From contig NC_056766.1 in assembly GCF_018687715.1 (NCBI RefSeq), positions 37,853,433 through 37,917,432 on the forward strand: DNA of 64,000 nucleotides. The letters are read 5' to 3'. Position numbers and translations under genes: made by a program. The DNA is from Carya illinoinensis (taxonomy: Eukaryota > Streptophyta > Magnoliopsida > Fagales > Juglandaceae). The notes beneath the pieces were generated by a model. It worked only from the letters and a program-made list of their open reading frames with translations. It was not told the origin of the DNA and did not search any database. Positions 47,422 to 60,153 of this stretch are shown in pieces. The first letter of the stretch is position 1; every line of letters starts with the position of its first letter.

Positions 47422-50400
47422 ATGTCATCATTGACTGCCCCACCGCACTTCAATGGTGAAAATTATGCATATTGGAAAGTACGCATGCGAGCCTTTCTCA
47501 AATCATTAGATGAGCGAGTGTGGAACGCGGTTGTACGAGGTTGGACCAGACCAGAAACAAATATTGATGATTGGACGAAAGAAGAAATCACCAACTGTAA
47601 TTGGAATAGCAAGGGGCTGAATGCTATATTCATGGCTGTATCTCCAGAAGAATTTAAGAGAATCTCCATGTGTGAGATTGCTAAAGAGGCATGGGATATC
47701 CTGGAGGTTACACATGAAGGAACAAAAATTGTGAAGAACTCAAAATTACAAATGCTAACTTCCAATTTGAGGAGATTAAAATGCTGGAAGAGGAAAGTTT
47801 TGATGATTTTTATTCTAAACTAAATGATATTGTGAATTCCAGGTTCAATCTTGGAGAAAAGGTGGAAGATTCAAGAGTTGTAAGAAAGATTCTAAGGTCT
47901 TTACCTGAAAGATTTCGACCCAAAGTTACTGCAATTGAAGAAAGTAAAGATCTGGATGCAATAAAGGTAGAAGAACTGGTGGGTTCTTTGCAAACATATG
48001 AATCTTCACTTCCTCAAACAAGAAAAGGTAAGTCCATTGCTTTAAAGACTATAGAAGAAAACTATAAAAATATTTCTGATGAAGAAAGTCTGAATGATGA
48101 AGAGATTGCTTTACTTGCTAGAAAATTCAAAAAGTTCATGTTTAATAAAGAAAGTGGTAAACAAAAACAAAGAAAAAATGTTTTTGCTAAGAAAAATGAA
48201 ACTGAAAATTGGAAAAAAGAAAAAACTGAGAAAAAAGATAAAGTTCAGTGTCATGAATGTTCTGGGTATGGTCATATAAGAGTTGAATGTCCAAACTTCA
48301 AGAAAAACAAAGGGAAAGCATTGAATGTCACACTTAGTGATAGTTCAGATTCTGAAAATTCATCCTCTGATGATGAAAAATCTTTTATGGCTTTCTCTAC
48401 TATTGTGAATGATTTTCCTGATATTACACTGACAAAATCTGAAAGTAGTTATGAATACAGTGATTCAAATGTATCAGTTGTTGAGGCTGATCAAGAACTA
48501 AGTTTACAGGAGGCTTACAATGATGTGTGTGAAGAAGTGATTAAATTAAAGAAACTCAACAAGAAGTTGTATAAAAAGTTCACTGATATGGAAAGTGAGA
48601 AAAACAACCTGTCTGAAGCTTTAAAAGTCTCTGAGAATGAAATAGCCAGGTTAGAAAATCAAAATACTGCACTAGAAAAGGAATTGAAAAAGGTTGAAGA
48701 AAAAACAGCAACACAAAAATTAGAAGAAATGTTGAGTCTTCAAAAAATGAATAGTGACAGAACTGGTCTAGGATACACGACTTCTAAAGGAAAAGAAAAA
48801 TCTGCCTCATCATTCACTGCTACAACCTCCAAAGGTATTGTTTTTGTTAAAGGAAGTCAAGGTAAGAGTTTTCAAAATCATGCTGAACTTAAGCTAGTTT
48901 ATTCAAAAAATCTACATGATAAATTTGTCCCTACATGTCATAAGTGTGGAATAATAGGTCATATAAGACCACATTGTTTTAACTTGAATCAAGTGCAGAA
49001 ATCTGAAGGAAAAAGAAAAGAGAAGAGCCTACAAACTCAAGTTGATGACATAAGTCAACAAATCAGTCTCATAAATCTTAAGCTTGGGGAACTAGCAGAT
49101 ATTTGCCTTCAAAACAAAGAAAAACACAAGTCAATACTCAAGACAAAATGGGTGAGAAAGAAAGATGCAGTATGTCTTATTGCTCACACAGCACTGAAAT
49201 CAAAGGAAGATTGTCTGTGGTACCTGGACAGCGGCTGTTCTAGGCACATGTCTGGAGACAAAAACTTATTTAAAAAAATTGAAGCATCTCATGGAGGCAC
49301 CGTGACTTTTGGAGATGGGAGCAAGGCTGTCATAGAAGGGAAATGGAGTATTGAAATACCAGGACTACCTGTGTTGCATGATGTTTTATTTGTTAATGGT
49401 TTGAAAGCTAATTTACTTAGCATTAGTCAGTTTTGTGACAATGATTTTTCTGTGCAGTTTTCAAAGGATGCGTGCAACCTATATGATAAAGGTGGAGAAT
49501 GGGTTTTAAAAGGTACTAGAACTACAGACAATTGTTATGGAATTTCTCCAAAACCATTGGAGAAATGTCATAGAGTCACACTTGATGAAGCTGAATTATG
49601 GCATCAACGCCTTGGGCATATCAATTTTAAAAATTTGTCAAAAATCTCAAAAAGAAAAATTATTGATGGACTGCCCAAGGTAATAAAAGTGAAGAAAATA
49701 GTATGTGGAGCATGCCAAGAAGGAAAGCAAACTAGAGCCCAACACAAGAAGATTTCTTATATTCTTACCTCTCGGCCTCTTGAGCTATTGCATATGGATT
49801 TGATGGGTCCCACACAAACTGAGAGTCTTGGAGGAAAGAAGTATATCATGGTGATTGTAGATGATTTTTCAAGGTTCACATGGATAATGCTCTTAAGAGA
49901 AAAATCTGAAGCTTTTGATCTTGCCAAAAAGCTGTTCAAGAAACTACAAATAGAGAAGAAAGTTTCTATCTCTAGAATACACAGTGATCATGGTCGAGAA
50001 TTTGGGAATACTAATTTTACTTCTTTTTGTGATGAACAGGGAATACACCAAGAAGTTTCTGCACCTATCACTCCACAACAAAATGGAGTGGTGGAAAGGA
50101 AAAATAGAGCAATCCAAGAAATGGCACGAACAATGTTAAGCAACAAGAAGATGGCTTTATATTTTTGGGGAGAAGCTGTGAATACAGCAAATCATATCTT
50201 GAATCGAGTGGTTCTAAGACCCGGCACCAATCAAACACCTTACGGTTTGTGGAAAAATAAAAGGCCTACGGTAAAGTATTTCAAAATTTTTGGTAGCAAG
50301 TGTTATATTCTAAAAGACAGAGAAAACAATCATAAATTTGAAAGCAAAAGTGATGAGGGATTGTTTCTTGGCTATTCCTCAAATAGTAAGGCTTATAGAG

Positions 50401-52238
50401 TTTACAACTTACGTACACAAACTGTTATGGAATCAATTAACGTAGTTGTGGATGACATTTCAGCTGAAACTACCATGAAGGAGCTTGAGAATATGAAGGA
50501 ACTAGGGCAGACCAGTGGAGAAGACTTACAAGTGCAAAATGAGGAAGATAATATAAAGGAAACACCACAAAATCCACAAATCAAAGAACCTTCTTCAAGA
50601 ATAACTCAAAATCATCCTAAAGAAAACATTCTCGGTGAGCTAGAAGAAGGTATGAGACTTAGAAGAAGAGTACTAAATCAGGTTTCTTTTGTGTGTTATT
50701 TGTCACAGGTTGAACCCAAGAAAGTCGAAGAAGCACTAAATGATGAAAGTTGGGTCAACGCCATGCATGAAGAACTCCATCAATTTACTAGAAATGATGT
50801 ATGGGAGTTAGTTCCTAAACCAGAAAATTCTAACATAATTGGGACTAAGTGGATCTTTAAGAACAAATCCGATGAGCATGGTACTATTGTGAGAAATAAA
50901 GCAAGGCTGGTTGCACAAGGTTACACACAAGTAGAAGGGATTGATTTTGATGAAACATTTGCTCCTGTGGCCCGGTTAGAAACTGTTCGCATTCTTCTAG
51001 CACTTGCCTGTCATCTAGACTTCAAATTATATCAAATGGATGTCAAGAGTGCCTTCCTAAATGGAGTGTTACAAGAAGAGGTATATGTCAACCAACCAAA
51101 AGGATTTGTTAACCATCTCTACCCTGAATATGTCTACAGGTTGAAGAAGGCGCTGTATGGACTGAAACAAGCACCTCGAGCTTGGTATGAAAGATTAACT
51201 GCCTACTTACTTGATCATGATTTTGTTAGAGGACAAGCTGATAGGACCTTATTCATAAGAAGATCAGGTAAACAACTCTTAATTGCTCAAATATATGTTG
51301 ATGATATTGTTTTTGGAGCAACACTTGAATCTCTTGCTTATAACTTTGCAAATGAAATGAAATCTGAATTTGAGATGAGTATGATTGGTGAGTTAAATTT
51401 CTTCTTGGGTATTCAAGTAAAACAATGTAAAGAAGGAATATTTATTTCACAATCTAAATATGCAAGAGATCTTGTAAAAAAGTTTGGAATGGAAGGAAAA
51501 AGCAATGCTCGGACTCCCATGAGCACTTCAGTGAAAATCAGCAATGACTCCACAGGTAAAAATATTGATCCCACTCTCTATAGAAGCATGATAGGAAGTC
51601 TTTTATATATTACAGCAAGTAGACCTGATATAGCTTTCAGTGTTGGTGTATGTGCTAGATTTCAAGCTAATCCTAAAGAATCCCATCTTACTGCAGTAAA
51701 AAGAATCATAAAATATCTTAATGCCACTGTTGATTATGGGATATGGTACTCAAAAGACACTAATCTTACACTTGTTGGCTATTCGGATGCTGATTGGGCT
51801 GGGAATGCTGATGATAGGAAGAGTACTACGGGTGGATGTTTTTATATAGGTGGAAATCTTGTAGCTTGGATGAGTAAGAAGCAAAATTCTATCTCTTTAT
51901 CCACTGCTGAAGCTGAATACATAGCTGTAGGGAGTTGTTGTACTCAGCTATTATGGATGAAAAAAATGCTTGATGATTATGGTTTTTCTCAAGACACTAT
52001 GACAATATATTGTGATAATTCTAGTGCTATAAGTATTTCCAAAAATCCTGTCCAGCATTCTCGGACCAAGCACATTGATATTCGACATCATTTTATAAGA
52101 GACTTGGTTGAGTCTAAAATTATATCCATGGAACATGTGCCTACTGAACATCAACTGGCTGACTTGTTTACTAAACCTTTGGATGGACTTAGATTTGAGT
52201 TTTTACGAAAAGCCATTGGCATATGTGATCCCAAGTGA
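47422..52238 (+). pseudogene. Sirevirus-like gag-pol polyprotein with one frameshift in gag
   Basis: The reading starts at 47422 (MSSLTAPPHFNGENYAYW). Near 47764-47766 one base is missing, and the frame continues one register over to 52238 (1485 codons open from 47781). Domains in order are gag (UBN2), zinc knuckle C-x2-C-x4-H-x4-C near 48249, a coiled-coil-prone region (about 48520-48740), a second zinc knuckle near 48935, protease ([11 protein letters not shown], about 49218), the GAG-pre-integrase HHCC region ([15 protein letters not shown]), integrase with D-D-E ([22 protein letters not shown]), reverse transcriptase with YVDDI near 51294, and RNase H ([26 protein letters not shown]). All catalytic motifs are present, so only the frameshift breaks it. 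Gag and pol otherwise form one frame. Confidence 0.9.
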
Positions 52239-53258
52239 GGATTTTCTATCCTACTAGTTTAGGATCTTTTCTTCCAGTTTTTTTTTTTTTTTCCTTTCTT
52301 TAAAAGCATAAATGTTTCAGTTTTTTTTTGTTTTTATTTAAAAAAAAAAAAAAACTGGGTTATGTATTTTCTTTAAGGTATATGTTTATTACATCACAGG
52401 TTGAGCATGTATGGAATTGCTTTCAAAAATTTTCTGATCTTATGTGTTACTCCTCTTTGTGCAGCTCTCTTTAAGTGTACTAACCCTATAGGTCTTTTTG
52501 GAAAAGTTCATCTTTATGCATTGTGAGGAACCTATATGTAAGCATTCTTTTTTTTAAAAAAAAAAGGATGCTCATCAAGAGGGAGTTCATGCCTTGAATT
52601 GACTAATACTAGTTGAACCTAGTACTTCTTTAAAGAGCTCTCTTCTTGCCAAACACAAAGAGTGATCCATATAGAAAAAGTCGGTGTTTATTCATTGCGG
52701 AAAAAGACAAACACCCTACACGGATCTATCACCTTGAGTTCTTACAGAAAAAATCGTTGCTCCAATCATTGTGGAAAAAGATGAGCAACCAACATGAACA
52801 AAGGTGGTGTACAAACTAGTGTTTGGAGGAGATGCATATGTATCTAGGCCCTAGCATAAAGTTTGACTTTTAAGGTCAAGAAACAAACTCTAGTGAGCAT
52901 CTTTATAAAAAAATATATTACCTTTCTTTGAACAAAGGTATCAAAAATATAACACAAAAGAGCAATAAACAAAAAAAAAAGGGGGAAAGCTCATAACATG
53001 CTATGATATAAGTATACTCACTCACACACTCACCTGAACTTTGGCATTACTGATTCTATGAGGAGTGAACATCCACAAAGAGACTGTTACAAACATGAGT
53101 GGGCTAAGGATTATTGGATTTTTTTTGGTATATTCTGACTTGATCAAACTAAGATGATTTTAAGCATGTTCCTTTTAAAACCAAAACAACAAAAAAAACC
53201 AAATCTTTTCTACAAAAAAAAAAAAATTTATAGTTTGTTTTTTCATTGCTTTGTTCTG

Positions 53259-53310
<52 letters not shown>

Positions 53311-54014
53311 GGGGTTCCCAGTGTGTTGCATACATGTATCGGGTCTTTTATGCCTAAGTGTAGAAGTCCTAATAGGACTCTTTGGTCCAGCACGTGCACG
53401 GGGAGGGTCTTCTTTTAAAACACTTAAGCATACCTCTTGGCCTTTGTTTCCTACACTCAGCCCGATTCTCATCAGCCTCCCCTTACCCATTTTCACGGCA
53501 GCTCGCTTCCTTCCCCCTAATCCTCCATACACGGTGCTCTTTCCACTCACATTTCTCCATCCTTCCATCTTCAAGGTAAGTATTTTCGGATCCTCTGTTT
53601 TTTTTTCTATTCTTTTCTTCTCTCAAGTTTCGGTTTTTGTTGATATCTACAATTTCTGTGAAGGGTTTTATTTTTTTTATCTTGGTTGTTGGATTGAGCT
53701 ACACTACTCGGAATTAGGTTGTGTGTATTGATTCTTCTCATTCTATGCATGTATTGAGGAAAAATCTCTATTACACACGGATTCTCTGTTTTTTTTCCCA
53801 CGGGTGCACACCAAGTGTTTGTGTTTTTTCCTGACTCACCTCTCTTTTGTTTTGGTCACTTGTTAGGATGGCTCTTTCTTATCTATACATAGTAAGGTTT
53901 TCTGCACATATTGTGTTTGGGTTGTTCTCAACGTTCAAGCTTATAAAAAAAAAAACACCAACCCACCTTTTAATATCACATTTTTGTTTTATCTATTCTT
54001 ATCCTCTATAAGGT
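52239..54014 (+). other. Retrotransposon spacer between pol and the extra ORF
   Basis: No conserved protein is visible. Homopolymer tracts occur at about 52278-52292, 52339-52354 and 53261-53309. Short frames here are low-complexity. The segment could contain a promoter or intron for the downstream ORF. Confidence 0.5.
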
Positions 54015-55247
54015 TTGAGAATTATCTTTCTAAACTTGATTCTTGTACTATTTCATATGAGATTCAAAGAAAGGGCAAAACGCAAAAAGTTCACTACTCC
54101 GGTGCCATCCGAGCACTCTTCAAGTGAGGATGTCCCATCACTTGAACCCATGCAATTAGGCGACACTTCTGCCCCTCCTCCATCTCCATCACCATCGGTG
54201 CCTGTGCCCACAGAAGCACCTACTGATCGCTTCACCTCCATTGAAGCCGAAAATGCCTATAGAAATACCTTTTCCAAGAGACCCATCTTGGGTGAGCGGG
54301 AGGTAAGCATCCATGACTTTCCTTCGGATGACTTCCAAATTATCCACCAAATATTCATTGAAAGAGGTTGGGAGAAGCTCACTCATGCCCTTCCTACACC
54401 TTATGTTGAGGTGGTCCGGGAATTTTATTCAAATATAGCCCACTTCAATTTAGATGATCATAGCATCATCTCTACTATTCGTGGGATTCAGATTGAGGTA
54501 TATCCTGCTATTCTCCGCAATCTATTTACTCTTCCTGAGGTTGAATCCCCTCTATATCCATATAAGGGCATGGGAGCCCCAACCAAGACTGCAATGCGCA
54601 ATCTATTTGTTGGTGTCACTGGCCCCAAATGGACTGCCAAGACACACCGACTGCCCCTTCACAATATGCTTCCTCAGTATCGGCTTCTGACCAAAATTGT
54701 CTTGACCAATTTCTGGCCCATTAGTCGTCACACTGAAATTTCTCTAGAAAGAGCTTATTTTATGTATGCTCTTGCTACTGGTGTGTCTATTGATTTTCCA
54801 CGACATGTCATTGATATTATTCATCGCTCACATGTGGAAAAAGAGTTAAATCTCCCCTTTGGAAGTCTAATTACAAAATTGGCCATGATTGCAAAAGTGC
54901 CCCTTCGAGCCAATGAACCCACCATGAAGCTGCCAGGGCCTATTTCTGCCTTAACCGTGGTTAAATCAGCAGCTGTCATCACCAAGAAGCGCCCCCTTAC
55001 TACTGAGTCAGCATCCTCTCCACCTGAACCATCCATCCCCACCTCACAACTACTTGAGCAACTCACCTTGATATCTCAGAAGATGGATAGCTTCACAGCC
55101 AAGTGGGAGGCCAGTCAGTCCAAGTTGGAGCAACAATTGGCTGCAGTATGCTTTGATTGTGTACAAGCAAACGATCGACTAGTTCAATTGTCCTTGGATG
55201 TCCAACAAATTATGGCCAGCGTAGCAGATTCTGACGAGGAAGTATAG
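54015..55247 (+). CDS. Extra ORF of the retrotransposon, 'putative plant transposon protein' type (410 aa)
   Basis: This frame lies between pol and the 3' LTR, where Sireviruses carry an env-like or accessory ORF. The N-terminal 20 residues are hydrophobic, but ATG choice is uncertain and MRFKERAKRKK (about 54057) is an alternative start. A Pro/Ser-rich stretch (about residues 45-70) follows. The core, about 90-290 (VEVVREFYSNIAHF, STIRGIQIEVYP, LTKIVLTNFWPISRHTEIS), matches the plant-transposon domain I know as Transposase_32/PF20167, an identification made from memory. The C-terminus (about 340-405) is coiled-coil-prone (LEQLTLISQKMDSF). Its biochemical role is unknown. It is fully open, unlike gag. 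Confidence 0.75.
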   Translation: MRIIFLNLILVLFHMRFKERAKRKKFTTPVPSEHSSSEDVPSLEPMQLGDTSAPPPSPSPSVPVPTEAPTDRFTSIEAENAYRNTFSKRPILGEREVSIHDFPSDDFQIIHQIFIERGWEKLTHALPTPYVEVVREFYSNIAHFNLDDHSIISTIRGIQIEVYPAILRNLFTLPEVESPLYPYKGMGAPTKTAMRNLFVGVTGPKWTAKTHRLPLHNMLPQYRLLTKIVLTNFWPISRHTEISLERAYFMYALATGVSIDFPRHVIDIIHRSHVEKELNLPFGSLITKLAMIAKVPLRANEPTMKLPGPISALTVVKSAAVITKKRPLTTESASSPPEPSIPTSQLLEQLTLISQKMDSFTAKWEASQSKLEQQLAAVCFDCVQANDRLVQLSLDVQQIMASVADSDEEV

Positions 55248-55558
55248 ATCTTCATGGCTGATTGTTGACAAAAAGGGGGAGAAAAAGTTTGAGGGGGAGT
55301 ACATTAAAAAGTTTGAGGGGGAGTACATTTGGGGAGCAGCAGCATCTAAGGGGGAGTACATTTGAAAAACTTATCATGTTATTTTTTTGGGACTGTAATG
55401 CAGATACAATTGGGCATGTATTTTGATTAAGCTAACTGACCATTCTGGTTTTATTAAATCACAACTCTTTATAATATTCTATACTTTTTTGTGATTTGAT
55501 AGTTGACATATTTTCAGGAAATCTACATTCATCAAACTGGTTTCGTCATCAATCCGCC

Positions 55559-55570
55559 AAAGGGGGAGAT
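55559..55570 (+). other. Polypurine tract next to the 3' LTR
   Basis: aaagggggaga immediately precedes the 3' LTR and would prime plus-strand synthesis. Extra agggggag copies lie at about 55274-55281, 55291-55300, 55315-55325 and 55349-55357, a Sirevirus trait. Confidence 0.8.
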
Positions 55571-56462
55571 TGTAAAGGCAAAAAGTTGGCTAGGATTAGA
55601 TGAGTAAATGATAAGGCTTATCTTATCATATTATTTATTATTGTTGGATGAATGTAAAAATAATTATTAATTTATGTCTAAACAATGTTGAGTCTATCTA
55701 GAAATATTAGGAGTTGTTTAAATAAGTTCCTGAAGTCAAAATCGAGTTCTGTTAGCAGTACACTTATCTAGAAGAAATCAGAACAGAATTCAGTCTATAT
55801 CAGAAGAAGTTATCCCGAAGTGTTAGCAGTCCGTCGGGACGCGTTTTCGCGTCTGTTGCTAACCGTCAGCAGAGTCCTACTGCAACTAGAATTCTTTTCA
55901 GATCTTCTATTTAAAGGGGACTCGGTTTTGTATCTCTTTAAGGACTTCAAGCCACGAATTTTACAGAGGATATTCTGTGTGTTTATGAGAGAAAATTCAC
56001 TTGAGAATTTTCATGGGATTTTTCATATCTTCTTGAGTGTGATCGTGCTTTGAGTGGGAAGCAACATCGATTGAGTGTCAGCCTTTGGAGTTCCAGAAGG
56101 GAGGTCAACATTTGAATATCGCCAGAGGTTCTGGCTGCTACTGTGGTAGAAGACAAACGGGTCGTTTGTCTAGGCAAGTAAGAGAGTCGAATTGCAAAGG
56201 TTTTGTAATTGATTATTACTTGTAATTGTTCTTCAAATAATGAGATTGACTTTCCTGGGTTTGGCTGCCCCGTAGGGTTTTACCTTTAAAGAGTTCTTTA
56301 AAGGGTTTCCCTTCGTAACCAATCGTTGTGTCTTGCAAGTTTGATTATTTATTTTAAAGTATTTGATTCATTTCATAATCTTTATAATTGAGATCTAACT
56401 AATTTGTTCAAGGAAATTGGTAGACAATTTCGTGGTTTTACAGGGGTACATTGGGAATTTCA
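55571..56462 (+). repeat. 3' LTR
   Basis: It has the same length and ends as the 5' LTR, with five single-base differences by eye (near gttgtttaaataag, gccacgaatt, gagaaaattc, tgaatatcgcc and gttcttcaaa). Confidence 0.95.
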
Positions 56463-56679
56463 GAAATGAAAATCGATGCACGCATTCCATTGCACAATGG
56501 GCGGCCTCCAAATCTTTGTTTGGAAATATTCCACTTATTATAATCCCTCCCTCTCTGTTAACTGTTTAAAGTGGGAAAGACCCACCTACATTTTTATAAT
56601 TTTGATTGTACAAATGCTGCATCAAGTAGTGGATCTTTCTATATTTTAATATCAGATGCTTTATTCCAAACAAAAAAAT
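56463..56679 (+). pseudogene. Dead LINE, right part, resuming after the copia insertion
   Basis: After the duplicated gaaat the LINE RNase H end continues (CTHSIAQWAASKSLFGNIPL) to a 3' UTR and a short A-rich end (about 56671-56678). Joined to 45130-46476 it forms one interrupted element. Confidence 0.75.
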
Positions 56680-56829
56680 AATATTAGTATAGTATGATAT
56701 TATGATATATATTAGTATTATACTATGATATTTGCATAATATTATAACTTATAGTAGTAACATTATAATACTATGATATATTAATATATAATATAAATTG
56801 ACACTTAATTAAAATCAGAAAACTAAACT

Positions 56830-59617
56830 GAACCGAATGAATCCTATTTTTGTGGTAGAAGAGATTAAAAATGATATTTTTCAGATGAATCCTATGAGCT
56901 CCCTTGGACCAGATGGTTTCAATGCTGGTTTTTATTAAGTTCATTGGATATTGTTGGTTAGGATATTTGTAGAGCTGTTCTTGAGTTTCTTAAAAATGCA
57001 AGTGGAGATTTGAGTCTCATTAATGATACTTACATTGTGTTAATTCCAAAAAAGAAGAACCCTAAGCAAGTCTCAGATTACAGGCCAATCTCTCTTTGTA
57101 AGGTTATTGACCAAATCATTTCTAAGATTTTAACAAATCGGTTGAAGAAGATTCTGCCTGAGATCATATCCCTTAAACGCCTTTATCCTTGGAAGGTTGA
57201 TTCTCAACAATGTCATGGTGGCTTATAAAACCATACACTTAATGAATTTAAGGTTGAAGGGTAAGACAGACTATATAGCATTGAAGTTAGACATGAGCAA
57301 GGCTTATGATAAGGTGGAGTGGAAGTTTCTTCAAGCTGTTATAGCCAAATTGGGATTCAATTAGAAATGGATTGGCCTAATCACAAGATGTTTAAACTCA
57401 GTTTCTTATTATATTCTGCTCAATGGCTCTCCTCAGGTTCATTTCAAAGCTTCTAGATGTTTGTGCAATGGATCACCCTACCTTTTCATCTTATGTTCTG
57501 AAGCATTGAGTACTTTACTCAATAAGGCTGAGGTGTCCAAAATTATCACTGGGATACCTATTCTTTGAGGAGACATTTGCATTAACCATTTGTTTTATAC
57601 AAATGACAACTTATTATTTTGCAGAGCTAACTCTTTGGAATGGAGCAATATGATTGGACTATTGGATTGTTATGAAAAAGCTTCAGGCCAAAGACTTAAT
57701 AAGGACAAGACCTCTATTCATTTCAGCAAAAACACAAGTAGGGAAGTCAGGGGGATCATTTTGAGTATTGCTAGGGTAAGATCTTCATCCTCTTATGAAA
57801 AATATTTGGGGTTACTTGCTCTTGTTGTTAGATCTCGTTTCCAAGCTTTTACTAGCACATTGAATAGAGTCAGAAGTAAGGTCAATAACTGGAAAACCAA
57901 GTTGTTGTCCAAAGTAGGCAAGGAGATTCTATTGAAGGCAGTGATTCAAATATTGCCCACTTACTACATGGGTGTTTTTAAACTCCCTAAATCCCTCCTA
58001 AATAAAATTAACTAAGTGATGAGATAGTTTTGGTGGAGCCAACAGCATAATGAAATGAAGATTCATTGGGTTTCTTGGAGTCAAATGAGAAAGGCCAAGC
58101 CAGTAGGAGGCTTGGGATTTAGTTATTTGGAGAGTTTCAATTTGGCACTACAAGGATGGAGGTTTCTATAGAATCTAGAAGCTTTGGCTAGTAAAGTTTT
58201 CAAATTGAAATATTTCCCTCTAACCTCATCATTTCTGGAAGCTAAGTTGGGTGCTAATCCATCTTTTATACGGGGAAGTTTATTTGCAACAAAAAATATG
58301 GTGAAAGATGGATCTCTATGGAGGATTGGGAATGGTGAAAAAGTGAGGATATGGAAGGATCATTGGATTCCCCAGCCTTCTTCTTTCAAAATCCAAAGTA
58401 TGCTTGCTGTCTTGGACTCTAATGCAAAGGTAATAGCTCTCATTGACTCAGACACAAGTGAAGCTTATTCAACAAATGCCTTTCAATTATTCAAATTGTC
58501 CAAATAAGTTAGTATAGAGGTGTAGCATGAATGGCCTTTTTATAGTGAAAAGTACTTACCATTTATAGAAGGAGTTGATTGAAAGATGGAGAGGGCAAGG
58601 TTCAAACTCTAACTCAGATAAGCAAGTCTGGTCTCAAATTTGGAAGCTAAATGATAGTAATGCAACTAAGATTTTCATATAGAGAGCATGTCTGGATTAT
58701 CTGCCAACAAACTCAAATCTTTCAAGAGAAGGGTTATGGATTCATCTTTATGTTCCATTTGTCTGTTAGAGGAAGAGACAGGTATTCATTCAACATGGGA
58801 ATGCCTTGTTGCAAAGGATGTGTGGTGCGTGTGCACAAAGAAGCTTAAAAAATGTGGTTTTTCTGCTGTAAGTTTTTTGAAGTGGCTTACAACTATTTTT
58901 TATTTGTTTGATCAAGAGCTAGTAGAGGAGATTGTCACAATAGCTCAAAAGATATGGCAAAGAAGAAACACTTTTCTCTTCAAAGGATCTTTTATTCATC
59001 CAACAAAAGTCATGCTTCAAGCAAAACAAGCAACCATTGATTTTCAAGCTGCCAATAAGATGGAGAGCAGGGATGAGGCAACTTTGAATATCATCATTAC
59101 TAGCTAGGAACCTCCTCATGTTGGGATCTACAAAGTGAACTGGGATGCAGCTCTTAGTAGGACTACTAGCAAGGTGGGCATTGGGATAATAGTAAGAGAT
59201 AATGAAGAACATATCATTGCTACAAAAAGGATGTAGGAAAGTTTTGTTCAAGATCCTCATCTGGATGAATCCTATGGGACTCTTCAAGCAATCAAATTTG
59301 TTTTGCAAATTGGAATCAGAAAGATTATTCTTGAAGGAGATGCTTTAAATGTTATTAAAAACATTAATCAGAGTGTTGATTCTTGCCACAACTCGAGAGC
59401 TTTTATTTAGAATATAAAATTTGTTCTTGCACAATTAGAGTTTCAGGAAGCTACTCATATCAGAATAGGATCTAATGTTTCTGTAGATGTTCTAGATAAA
59501 AATGCTCTAGGAGTATCTGAGGACATCATTGACATAGAAAGTTGTCCTCCTTGTACTCTTTCCTTCATTTGAGGTGTTTAATCAATGAAGAGTATTTCTT
59601 CTTTAAAAAAAAAAAAA
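56830..59617 (+). pseudogene. Second LINE, 5'-truncated ORF2 pseudogene
   Basis: L1-type ORF2 is readable through many stops: reverse transcriptase (MSSLGPDGFNAGFY, KTDYIALKLDMSKAYDKVEW), a damaged catalytic site (YTNDN in place of Y/FADD), the thumb region (SSSSYEKYLGLL, LLSKVGKEILLKAV), zf-RVT (WRIGNGEKVRIWKDHWIP, then C-x-H/C near 58750-58810) and RNase H to about 59571. It ends in an A tract (59604-59617). The endonuclease domain and ORF1 are absent. Confidence 0.85.
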
Positions 59618-59634
59618 AACCATAAGCAGTTTGT

Positions 59635-59637
<3 letters not shown>

Positions 59638-59724
<87 letters not shown>
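59638..59724. repeat. GA microsatellite, about 87 bp
   Basis: A pure GA run lies just downstream of the second LINE tail and may have grown from that tail. Confidence 0.95.
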
Positions 59725-59731
<7 letters not shown>

Positions 59732-60153
59732 TAAGGAGAGAGAGCAATTAAAATTAGTATGTGATTCTACTGGGTAAGTTTTATGAAACCGTTGAGATGT
59801 CTTTTTCTAGTTGGAATGTGTAAATCTTACATTTTGGCCCCATCCGATTTTAAGATTTTCTCTAATAATATATATAGTGGCCGATAGTTGATGTTATGGC
59901 TTCATTAAAGCAAAGCTAATTATGATTGAAAAATTATATATAGGATATCTATAGGTATATATTTCTTTTTCCCATAAACTAATAAATAACAAATTCTTAA
60001 TCAACTAATTTTTCTCCATATAATTAGGGAAGGGCTTGATGATCTGTGATCACTAAAATGGCATTTGTTCATCCTTTTTATATGTTTAATGTTTTACACA
60101 TGACGGCTGCAACTGTAATACATGAAACTGGGCAAGATAATCATACTAATTAA

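Larger units (their letters stand above)
46477..56462 (+). mobile_element. Complete Sirevirus-like Ty1/copia retrotransposon (9,986 bp)
   Basis: Two 892-bp LTRs (46477-47368 and 55571-56462) bracket gag-pol and an extra downstream ORF. The 5-bp duplication gaaat flanks the element (46472-46476 and 56463-56467). The primer-binding site is tggcatcagagc (47371-47382), complementary to tRNA-Met. A polypurine tract (aaagggggaga, about 55559-55569) abuts the 3' LTR, and several more agggggag motifs lie at 55274-55355. Long gag with coiled coil, multiple polypurine tracts and an ORF after pol together point to the Sirevirus lineage. The LTRs differ at only five sites by eye, so the insertion is young. 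Confidence 0.95.

Noticed and set aside
53149..53731. Frames of 141 and 161 codons within the retrotransposon spacer
   Set aside because: They span long A/T homopolymers and have no domain. They lie between pol and the accessory ORF.
59565..59747. Ser-Leu repeat frame at the GA tract
   Set aside because: It is purely a translation of the microsatellite.
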